This document shows positions 52,352 to 58,167 of a stretch of 58,167 bases of DNA, in pieces (position 1 is the stretch's first letter; each line of letters begins with the position of its first letter). The notes under the pieces were generated by a model, which saw nothing but the letters and a program-made list of their open reading frames with translations, was not told the origin of the DNA and searched no databases. Source of the stretch: Nitrospirota bacterium (GTDB lineage: Bacteria; Nitrospirota; Nitrospiria; Nitrospirales; Nitrospiraceae); contig SCVN01000006.1 of assembly GCA_004296885.1 (NCBI GenBank), positions 1 to 58,167 on the forward strand. Reading direction: 5' to 3'. The translations under genes were made by a program, and so were the position numbers.

Positions 52352-53706
52352 AGCAGGCGGCAGACATCCTCGTCGTCGATGACGAGGTAAACATTCGAAA
52401 CGCGCTCGCGACGATGCTCGAAAAGAAAGGGCACCGGGTGCGCGGGGTAGGGACGGGGGAAGAGGCGCTCGATCAACTGGAAGCCGCTTCGGCGGACTTG
52501 GTGATCACCGACCTCAGAATGCCGGGGATCGGCGGCATCGAGTTTCTGCGCCGCCTCAAGAACACATGGCCGGACACGGAAGTCCTGGTCATGACCGCCT
52601 ACGGGTCGATCGACACCGCTGTCGAAGCCATGCGCTCGGGCGCCTACGATTATCTTGCCAAGCCCATCGACCGCGAGCGCTTCTCCGTCGTCGTGGAGAA
52701 GGCGCTGGAACACCACGCCCTGGCGAGCGAGAACAAGCAGCTCCGGGACCGGCTTGAAACCAGGGTGCGCTTCGACCGGATGGTCGGCGAAAGCGAGCCC
52801 CTGCAGGGCGTCTACAGACTGGTTGAAATGGTGGCGGGAAGCGATGTCACCGTGCTGGTCACGGGAGAGAGCGGCACCGGCAAGGAGCTGGTCGCCCGTG
52901 CAATCCATCACAAGAGCCCGCGCGCGGCCGGGCCGTTCGTGACGCTGAACTGCGGCGCCCTTCCCGAAAACCTGCTGGAGAGCGAGCTGTTCGGCTACGA
53001 GAAGGGCGCCTTTACCGGGGCCGCCGGCACGAAAGTCGGCCGGTTCGAGCTGGCCGACGGCGGCACCCTCTTCCTCGACGAGGTCGGCGAGTTGTCCTTG
53101 AAGTCGCAGGTGGACTTCCTGCGCGTGCTCGAAACCAAGGAGTTCCGCCGCCTGGGCGGGACCCGGTTGGTGAAAGTGGACACCAGGATCATCGCCGCCA
53201 CGAACCGAAACCTCGAGCAGGCGGTCGCGGAAGGACGGTTTCGCGAGGACCTCTACTACCGCCTCAACGTGGTGCCGATACACCTGCCGCCGCTGCGGGA
53301 TCGCGCGGAAGACATCGCCCTCATGGTCGACAGCTTCCTCCGCGAATTTGCGGCCCGGCACCAGCGCGAACCGCAAGAGGTCTCCCGCGAAGCGCTCCGG
53401 CTCCTGCGCCTCTACGCCTGGCCCGGCAACATCCGGCAGCTGCGCAACGTGATCGAGCGACTGGTGGTCACGGTGCGGGAGAAGACGATTCAGCCGGAAC
53501 ATCTGCCCGAGGAGGTCCAGGCGAGCCGCGAAGGAGCCCGCACGATGATCGTCGCGCTGGGCACGCCGCTGGACGAGATCGAGCGGGACGTCATCCGGCG
53601 CACGCTGGCCGAGGTCACAAATCACCGGGAACGGGCCGCCAAGCTGTTGGGGATCAGCCTGCGGGCCCTGCAGTACAAGATCAAGGAATATGGCATCAAA
53701 GACTGA
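52348..53706 (+). CDS. NtrC-family sigma-54 response regulator
   Basis: A 452-residue regulator: receiver (ILVVDDEVNIRNALAT, Asp in LVITDLRMPGIGG, Lys in YLAKPIDRERF), AAA+ domain with Walker A GESGTGKELVARAIH, intact GAFTGA loop, Walker B GGTLFLDEVGEL, and C-terminal Fis helix-turn-helix (NHRERAAKLLGISLRALQYK). It should activate sigma-54 RNA polymerase when phosphorylated. Two near-identical sigma-54 promoters lie 3.6 kb upstream and 0.3 kb downstream, making this the likely activator of both. Confidence 0.95.
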   Translation: MKQAADILVVDDEVNIRNALATMLEKKGHRVRGVGTGEEALDQLEAASADLVITDLRMPGIGGIEFLRRLKNTWPDTEVLVMTAYGSIDTAVEAMRSGAYDYLAKPIDRERFSVVVEKALEHHALASENKQLRDRLETRVRFDRMVGESEPLQGVYRLVEMVAGSDVTVLVTGESGTGKELVARAIHHKSPRAAGPFVTLNCGALPENLLESELFGYEKGAFTGAAGTKVGRFELADGGTLFLDEVGELSLKSQVDFLRVLETKEFRRLGGTRLVKVDTRIIAATNRNLEQAVAEGRFREDLYYRLNVVPIHLPPLRDRAEDIALMVDSFLREFAARHQREPQEVSREALRLLRLYAWPGNIRQLRNVIERLVVTVREKTIQPEHLPEEVQASREGARTMIVALGTPLDEIERDVIRRTLAEVTNHRERAAKLLGISLRALQYKIKEYGIKD

Positions 53707-53737
53707 CCCGATGGTCCCTGCGCCCTCTCTCCTGCAG

Positions 53738-53912
53738 ATTTTGCACGGTTTGCGAATCTTCGTGCGTCAGTCCTAACCTCGCGACAGCCAAGTTTTTTCT
53801 TACCCCCAGACGGGTTCTTCTCTCTCGTGCCATCGCGCAATTCTTGCACGCGCTCGAATGCCTCGAATGTGCGGCGCGGCCTTTCTTCCCTCCCCGCACA
53901 CAAATTCTGCAC
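53738..53912. promoter_or_regulatory. Enhancer-like sites upstream of sigma-54 promoter 2
   Basis: ATTTTGCAC (53738-53746), GCGCAA-TTC-TTGCAC (53835-53849) and ATTCTGCAC (53904-53912) recur in the gene-free 380-bp stretch 53707-54087. They resemble the inverted repeat upstream of sigma-54 promoter 1. No gene is seen in this stretch. Confidence 0.5.
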
Positions 53913-54027
53913 ACCACCCCCGACCGCACGGCTTTCGCGCGGCGCAGGGCTTCAGAATCGCCGCGCTTGACCACTGTTTTGTGTTGTTTTGCTCATGTTT
54001 TCGCGTGATCTCAGCGGCAACTCGATA

Positions 54028-54043
54028 TGGCATCCGACTTGCT
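54028..54043 (+). promoter_or_regulatory. Sigma-54 promoter 2
   Basis: TGGCATC-CGAC-TTGCT, two mismatches from the consensus, with invariant GG and GC. It shares 17 of 18 bases with promoter 1 over GGCATNCGACTTGCTCTA. The first gene begins 45 bp downstream. Confidence 0.8.
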
Positions 54044-54087
54044 CTAGCTCGATGGCGCACAGCTCGCGGACTTTTCGAGGACCTTTC

Positions 54088-54363
54088 ATGGAGTATCTGA
54101 GCGTCGCCGTCGGCGAGCAGCAGCGCCTGCTGCTCTGGCTCCCGGATCGTGACCGGGTCGTGCGGATGCACCCCGAGAGTTCGCGAGTCTGGGCGACGCA
54201 GACGCCCTTTCGGGACTGGACCGGAGCCGTGGTGACGCCGGAGGACGGTGAACGGTTTCTGGAAGCCGCCTTCGACCATCTGGTCCTGCGGGGACTGACG
54301 CCCCACTGGGAATACGTCGGACGCTGCGGGATCGATCAGCCCGACTTCCTGGAAGAAGCCTGA
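54088..54363 (+). CDS. Small protein A1 of the oxidoreductase-like cluster
   Basis: A 91-residue protein with ATG 54088 preceded by CGAGGACC. It begins MEYLSVAVGEQQRLLLWLPD and contains EDGERFLEAAFDHLVLRGLTPHW. It is a paralogue of the protein at 55502-55777 (shared pattern DGxxFLxAxxDHLxLRGxxxHW). First gene after sigma-54 promoter 2. Function unknown; probably a subunit or assembly factor of the cluster. Confidence 0.7.
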   Translation: MEYLSVAVGEQQRLLLWLPDRDRVVRMHPESSRVWATQTPFRDWTGAVVTPEDGERFLEAAFDHLVLRGLTPHWEYVGRCGIDQPDFLEEA

Positions 54364-54387
54364 CTCCCACTGAGGCGGCACATTCTC

Positions 54388-54642
54388 ATGACGTACGACG
54401 ATTATTCTGCACGCCGCCGCCGGTTGCACGAAAGCGTGGCGCTGTGTCCGACCGATCTCGCCGTCCGTTGCGAATTGGCGGAATGTCTTGAGGCGGAGGG
54501 GGCGACGGACGACGCGCTGCTCCAATGGCAGCAGGTCCTGGCTCACGATCCGAACAGCCTGAAAGCCTGGGAAGGGGTGGCGCGCTGCCGGCAATGCGCA
54601 CCGGGTACGGCAAGTCTGAGAGTAGACAACCGACGACGCTGA
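54388..54642 (+). CDS. Small TPR-like protein
   Basis: An 84-residue protein resembling one or two tetratricopeptide units: LHESVALCPTDLAVRCELAE, CLEAEGATDDALLQWQQVLA and HDPNSLKAWEGVARC. Three of its cysteines are at helix ends. It lies 24 bp after small protein A1 and 25 bp before the CODH-beta-like gene, so it belongs to the same operon. A protein-interaction role is inferred. Confidence 0.7.
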   Translation: MTYDDYSARRRRLHESVALCPTDLAVRCELAECLEAEGATDDALLQWQQVLAHDPNSLKAWEGVARCRQCAPGTASLRVDNRRR

Positions 54643-54667
54643 GAGCGTGAGACACATGGGGAGGAGC

Positions 54668-55354
54668 ATGACCGCACACAACACAGAGTCATCCGAACGG
54701 ATCATCAACGTTGGGCCGGCGGGATTCCATCCGCCGTCTGCCATGGAGCTGGGCGTCACCATTCCCGATTCAGGGCAGGGGCTGCTGTATGGGCGCCACG
54801 CGCCGGACGACGAGGTGATCAAGGAAGCCGCGCGGCAGTTGCTGACGCGCAAGAACCCCACGATTTTTCCAGGGCCCCTGTACTTGTGGGCGTGGCATCC
54901 GGAATGGATCGCCAAGGGCCAGGCGCTCTTGAGGCTGGCGGCCGAAATTCCAAACGTGATGATCATTCCGATGCCGGACTACCGTCCGAAGTATCCCAAG
55001 ATCGACCCGGAAGAAGGCATCAACCCGAATCACCCGAACCTCACGATTTGGGCCAACAAGATCGAGGTGGCCCTGTTTATCGGCATCCACTGTCACTACG
55101 CCAACCTGGCCTTGCGGATGGTGCGGGCGGGGACGAATTGCCTCACCGTGGCCTTCTGCCACGATATCCATGAAGACGCCATGGTGAGTCTACAGGACCT
55201 GGACGTAAAGAAGATGGACCACGTGATCGACATCTTCCGGACGGTCCGCAAAGAATTGGGGATTACGATGCCGAAGGACGGCAAGACGGTCCGTCTGACG
55301 GGCACGCAAATCAAGGCGAATCATGGAGTGGAGCGGGTCTCCCCTCTCGGTTGA
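54668..55354 (+). CDS. CODH beta / ACS epsilon-like protein, copy 1
   Basis: A 228-residue protein. The core from about residue 45 fits PF02552 (CdhB/ACS epsilon-type, a Rossmann-like fold): EVIKEAARQLLTRKNPTIFP, IPMPDYRPKYPKIDPEEGIN, NHPNLTIWANKIEVALFIGI and HCHYANLALRMVRAG. It is a paralogue of the 192-residue protein at 57269-57847. In bacteria with a multi-subunit 2-oxoacid:ferredoxin oxidoreductase similar proteins are extra subunits; the role is inferred. GGGGAGGA precedes the ATG. The C-terminal tail is unlike copy 2. Confidence 0.75.
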   Translation: MTAHNTESSERIINVGPAGFHPPSAMELGVTIPDSGQGLLYGRHAPDDEVIKEAARQLLTRKNPTIFPGPLYLWAWHPEWIAKGQALLRLAAEIPNVMIIPMPDYRPKYPKIDPEEGINPNHPNLTIWANKIEVALFIGIHCHYANLALRMVRAGTNCLTVAFCHDIHEDAMVSLQDLDVKKMDHVIDIFRTVRKELGITMPKDGKTVRLTGTQIKANHGVERVSPLG

Positions 55355-55415
55355 CCGCTGACGGGCTGCGGGCGGCCGGCACGACGGACCCCATGACAGA
55401 AGGGAGGTGAGGAGC

Positions 55416-55493
55416 GTGGCGACGAAAAAGAAGGGTGGAACGAAGAAGACGACCAAGAAGAAGGTTTCGACGGGGCGCAAGAAGAAAAAGTAG
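55416..55493 (+). CDS. 25-residue lysine-rich peptide
   Basis: A GTG at 55416 preceded by AGGGAGGTGAGGA opens a short frame: VATKKKGGTKKTTKKK then VSTGRKKKK and stop. Fourteen of 25 residues are Lys or Arg. It lies between the CODH-beta-like and A2 genes in the operon. The ribosome-binding site is among the strongest in the window. Function unknown; a charged linker or nucleic-acid-binding peptide is possible. Confidence 0.55.
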   Translation: MATKKKGGTKKTTKKKVSTGRKKKK

Positions 55494-55501
55494 GTGCAGG
55501 G

Positions 55502-55777
55502 ATGAAGAGCAGAGCTGGCGTGGAAATGCTCGTCTTGCCGCTTCCGAGAGGGCGGAGAGCGGTCGTGCTGTTTGATCCAGCCACCAACGCCGTTACCACG
55601 AATCATGCCGGGTTGATGACGACGGTGTTTCAGAAGGGCGTGAAGGATCTGGATGGCGGCCTCCTCTTGCCTCGCGACGGGCGGGCTTTTCTGTCGGCGC
55701 TGTACGACCATCTCTTTTTGCGGGGCTACCATGTGCATTGGCTTGGAGCCTGCACCATCTCCAACCGGATGGGCTAG
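55502..55777 (+). CDS. Small protein A2, paralogue of A1
   Basis: A 91-residue protein: VEMLVLPLPRGRRAVVLFDP, then DGRAFLSALYDHLFLRGYHVHW. It has the same length and end pattern as A1 (91 residues). The ATG follows 8 bp after the lysine-rich peptide. A duplicate pair of such proteins together with a duplicated CODH-beta-like subunit suggests the operon arose by repeat of a two-gene unit. Function unknown. Confidence 0.7.
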   Translation: MKSRAGVEMLVLPLPRGRRAVVLFDPATNAVTTNHAGLMTTVFQKGVKDLDGGLLLPRDGRAFLSALYDHLFLRGYHVHWLGACTISNRMG

Positions 55778-55801
55778 CAAAGGGAGTGCGCCCCTCGTCC
55801 C

Positions 55802-57235
55802 ATGTCTCCATTCACCGCATGGCTCCCGATCAGACCGGAACGTATCTCCGACTTGGTGCTGAAGATGGTCGGCACGGGCACGGCCGGCCTGATCAACGGC
55901 GTGACGGCCTTGGAATATGCCCTGACCGAGCAAGGGCTGCGAGTCATGGCGCAAACCAGCGGACCGGCCTGGGGGAGATCGGGTTCGGACGTGCGGCTGC
56001 GTGTGTCGACGGAGCCGATCACCTCGATGGGAAGCGGGTGCGACGTGGTGGCCTGCGTGGACCGCGCGGCCCTTCAGCAGCAGTGGCCCGACCTGCAGCC
56101 GGGAAGCGTGTTCGTCCATGAGGCCGGCGGCTTCGGCGCCGAAGCGGCGGCGGTTCCGGACGGCGTGATTACGTATGCCGTCCCCTTTTCGGATCTCCAC
56201 CGGCGGTGCGGCGCCCGATTTTCGGGAAAGGGGTTCATCGCCGCCGGGGTGCTGAGCAACTTGCTCGGGATCTCCGTCCAGCCCGTCCGTGACCGGATCC
56301 GTCCCCGCGTCGGGCTCCGGTACTTCGACGCCGGAGTCGGATTTGCCTCCTCGCACTTGGAGAAGCGGGACATTTATGTCACGCCGAGCCCGGCCAGCGC
56401 GCCGCGCCAGATCCTGCTGGACGCCCAGCAGGCCCTGCTGCTGGGATTGACGATCGGAGGTTGCGACTGTCGGACCGCCTGCGCACAGTCTCTGGATCGC
56501 ACCCCCCACGAATGGGTGGCGGAGCACGTGAAGGCCGCCCGGGAGCACGTCTCGACGCTGGCCCATCGAGAGACGTCATGTCTCCAGGTCGATCAAGGAG
56601 CCGACGGCGAGGTCATGGCGTTGCTTGGTGCGGCTGATCCGTCCGCTGTGCCGGAACAGGGCGCGAACCGGCCTCGTGTGCTCGTGGCTGCGGACATGCT
56701 GGATGCCATCCGGCTGGTGGGACTCGCGCGCCGGGCAGGACGAGCCAGCAGCGGCGCGGTACGGGTCGTGGTCGATGAGATCCTGGCGGCCCGCCAGCAG
56801 AGCGTGCCGGTGGAGCAGCTCGCGGACATCGTCGCGGGGACCACTCATGACCCGGCGAACAAGGTTTCTCCGCCTCCTCCGTCTTTGGCGTGGTGGCCCA
56901 GCGCCGAATGGGACCATGAGCCGGGCGCCACGATCGGCTATGTGGCCTGGGGCGCGGCACAGGGCGTGGTTCGCGAAGCCGTCGCCCTGTGCCGGAGCTT
57001 CGGATTGAACGTGGCGGCGCTCTATCCCAAAGTGCTCTGGCCGGCGCCGACTCAGGAGTTGGAGACCTTTGCCAAGACCGTCGGACGCGTCATCATCGTC
57101 GAGCCCAATCGTGCCGGCCGCTATACGCGGTTTATACGGAACTGGACATCCCTGCCGGCTGTGACCGTGATGCCGGAACCGGGGCGAGCGCTGACGCCCA
57201 TGGACATTTTCATGCGCGAAGGATTGGGAGCGTAG
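55802..57235 (+). CDS. 2-oxoacid:acceptor oxidoreductase gamma-alpha fusion lacking most of the pyrimidine domain
   Basis: A 477-residue protein. Residues 1-190 fit the gamma domain (LVLKMVGTGTAGLINGVTAL in place of GxGGQG, then TSGPAWGRSGSDVRLRVS, ARFSGKGFIAAGVLSNLLG). Residues 375-460 fit the C-terminal domain II of alpha subunits (GYVAWGAAQGVVREAVALC, ALYPKVLWP, IIVEPNRAGRYTRFIRNW). The piece between (about 185 residues) is shorter than the usual pyrimidine domain (about 240), and only ILLDAQQALLLGLTIGGCDC resembles its start. A GGCDCRTAC cysteine cluster occurs there. Thiamine-diphosphate catalysis by this chain is doubtful. Confidence 0.75.
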   Translation: MSPFTAWLPIRPERISDLVLKMVGTGTAGLINGVTALEYALTEQGLRVMAQTSGPAWGRSGSDVRLRVSTEPITSMGSGCDVVACVDRAALQQQWPDLQPGSVFVHEAGGFGAEAAAVPDGVITYAVPFSDLHRRCGARFSGKGFIAAGVLSNLLGISVQPVRDRIRPRVGLRYFDAGVGFASSHLEKRDIYVTPSPASAPRQILLDAQQALLLGLTIGGCDCRTACAQSLDRTPHEWVAEHVKAAREHVSTLAHRETSCLQVDQGADGEVMALLGAADPSAVPEQGANRPRVLVAADMLDAIRLVGLARRAGRASSGAVRVVVDEILAARQQSVPVEQLADIVAGTTHDPANKVSPPPPSLAWWPSAEWDHEPGATIGYVAWGAAQGVVREAVALCRSFGLNVAALYPKVLWPAPTQELETFAKTVGRVIIVEPNRAGRYTRFIRNWTSLPAVTVMPEPGRALTPMDIFMREGLGA

Positions 57236-57268
57236 CAACCTCATAGCCTTATTAAAGGAGTCGCTTGA

Positions 57269-57847
57269 ATGAAACCCTATGAAATGACGATCGGTCCGGA
57301 AGGGTATTTGGCCTCCGCAGTATCGACGCGAGGCGTCGTCGGGCCGTCAAAGGGAGAAGGATTGGTCATGGGCCGGGTCGTACCGGAACAGCAGGCGATC
57401 GAGGAGGCGGCCCGGCGCCTGCTGCAGGCCAAGAATCCGACGATCTTTCCGGGTCCGCTGGTGCTCTGGGCCTGGAATGAACAGGCTTCGCGCGAAGCCA
57501 AGGTCGTGAAGGCCTTGGCGGAGGCGGTACCGGCAAAAGTCATCCCGATGGCCGATTACCGTCCGAAATATCCCAAAATTATTCCGGAACGGGAAATCAA
57601 CCCGAATCATCCGAACCTGACGATCTGGCAGAACAAGATCGACGTGTGCCTGTTCGTTGGAGTACACTGTCACCAGTCCAACATTGCGCTCAAGATCATC
57701 CGGGGTGGGACCGCCTGTTTCACCATTGCGCTGTGCACGTTCAACGGAGACGATGAAGCACACGTGACCATCCGGGATTTGACCGCCGACACGATTCAGC
57801 GCATTGTGGATGCGGTGCACCGGCAGAAACGATCCCGACCGTCGTGA
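57269..57847 (+). CDS. CODH beta / ACS epsilon-like protein, copy 2
   Basis: A 192-residue PF02552-type protein: AIEEAARRLLQAKNPTIFPG, VIPMADYRPKYPKIIPEREI, NHPNLTIWQNKIDVCLFVGV and HCHQSNIALKIIRGG. It is about 50 percent identical over the core to copy 1 by eye. AAAGGAG lies 9 bases before the ATG. It follows the gamma-alpha fusion by 33 bp and may pair with it, as copy 1 may pair with the first half of the operon. Confidence 0.78.
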   Translation: MKPYEMTIGPEGYLASAVSTRGVVGPSKGEGLVMGRVVPEQQAIEEAARRLLQAKNPTIFPGPLVLWAWNEQASREAKVVKALAEAVPAKVIPMADYRPKYPKIIPEREINPNHPNLTIWQNKIDVCLFVGVHCHQSNIALKIIRGGTACFTIALCTFNGDDEAHVTIRDLTADTIQRIVDAVHRQKRSRPS

Positions 57848-57897
57848 GGGCGCAGACGCCGGACTGTAAATCTTCCTTCATCAAAAGAGGATAGGCC

Positions 57898-58167
57898 ATG
57901 CGATATCTCATTGCTGCAATGATTGCCCTTATGATGGGAGCGGGCGCGCCCGTCTGGGCCTACGAAGAGATCACGGTGACCGACGGCGGGACATTGACCG
58001 GGCAGGTCACGCTCGACGGGGCCGTGCCGAAACCGAAGGGCTACAACCTGACCACCCTGCCCGACCCCCTCTATTGCGGGCGCATTTCCGACGGGCAAGG
58101 CTGGCGCATCCTGCAACCGTTCCAGGTCGGGCCGGCGGGCGAGTTTCGCGAGCTCGTGGTCTATCTG
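57898..58167 (+). CDS. Exported protein, 5' part (cut by window edge)
   Basis: The first 90 residues: a signal peptide (MRYLIAAMIALMMGAGAPVW, cleaved near A-Y) and a beta-rich start (ITVTDGGTLTGQVTLDGAVP, then CGRISDGQGW). This pattern, a GTLTGQVxLxGxxP opening, occurs in periplasmic carboxypeptidase-regulatory-like or cupredoxin-like proteins. AGAGGA precedes the ATG. It is co-directional with the cluster, 50 bp after copy 2. The remainder lies outside. Confidence 0.7.
   Translation, partial: MRYLIAAMIALMMGAGAPVWAYEEITVTDGGTLTGQVTLDGAVPKPKGYNLTTLPDPLYCGRISDGQGWRILQPFQVGPAGEFRELVVYL

Noticed and set aside
54088-57847. Complete 2-oxoacid:ferredoxin oxidoreductase
   Set aside because: No thiamine-binding beta subunit, no ferredoxin-like delta subunit and no complete pyrimidine domain in this window.

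Overview
The window is a high-GC bacterial chromosome segment whose gene content best fits the Nitrospirota (Nitrospira-like). This is an inference from several features: many c-type cytochromes, an NtrC/FhlA-rich regulatory repertoire, stand-alone receiver proteins, and a cluster related to the multi-subunit 2-oxoacid:ferredoxin oxidoreductases of reductive-TCA-cycle bacteria. It also has housekeeping genes (pyk, fumC, hemL) and short intergenic repeats. No rRNA, tRNA or CRISPR array was seen.

Layout. 0-8.1 kb: a cut-off di-heme peroxidase, a phosphoribosyltransferase, an alcohol dehydrogenase, then an electron-transfer block: hemerythrin, membrane cytochrome b-like protein, pentaheme cytochrome c, ECF sigma/anti-sigma pair, cupredoxin, monoheme cytochrome c and a large exported protein. 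8.1-13.5 kb: M20 peptidase, a phage-CI-like repressor with operator-like repeats, a receiver protein, a secreted protein, a beta-hydroxyacid dehydrogenase, and a low-GC pair (DUF6978-like plus DUF1828/1829-like). 13.5-24.3 kb: an exported protein with 14 WD40 repeats and a caspase domain, facing a FhlA-type activator, then a histidine kinase/receiver/hybrid-kinase set. 24.5-29.5 kb: an ABC exporter (permease, ATPase, membrane-fusion protein, outer-membrane factor); a 235-bp inverted-repeat element has been spliced into the outer-membrane gene's signal region. 29.5-34.2 kb: DUF1566 protein, M50 protease, HTH-metallo-beta-lactamase fusion, then an island with TumE/TumA toxin-antitoxin, a macrodomain stub, an orphan antitoxin and a HEPN-type Ymh protein. 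34.2-43.3 kb: paired M16 peptidases, HAD phosphatase, secreted protein, a 216-bp inverted-repeat element ending in the pyk stop codon, pyk, fumC, hemL. 43.3-48.5 kb: a strongly folded candidate RNA, a secreted nuclease, a receiver protein, a thioesterase with a 41-residue membrane protein, a frameshifted four-helix-bundle gene, a Cas02710-like CARF protein and a degenerate GGDEF protein.

48.6-58.2 kb looks like one regulatory system. Two almost identical sigma-54 promoters precede (a) a small zinc-ribbon protein plus an ABC exporter whose ATPase motifs are all degenerate, and (b) a cluster of small proteins, two CODH-beta/epsilon-like subunits and a gamma-alpha oxidoreductase fusion that appears to lack the thiamine-diphosphate domain. 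Between them lie the genes for a membrane sensor kinase and an NtrC-type sigma-54 activator, the obvious candidate regulators. Catalytic beta and Fe-S delta subunits are not present in the window. This cluster is the best candidate for an undescribed system.
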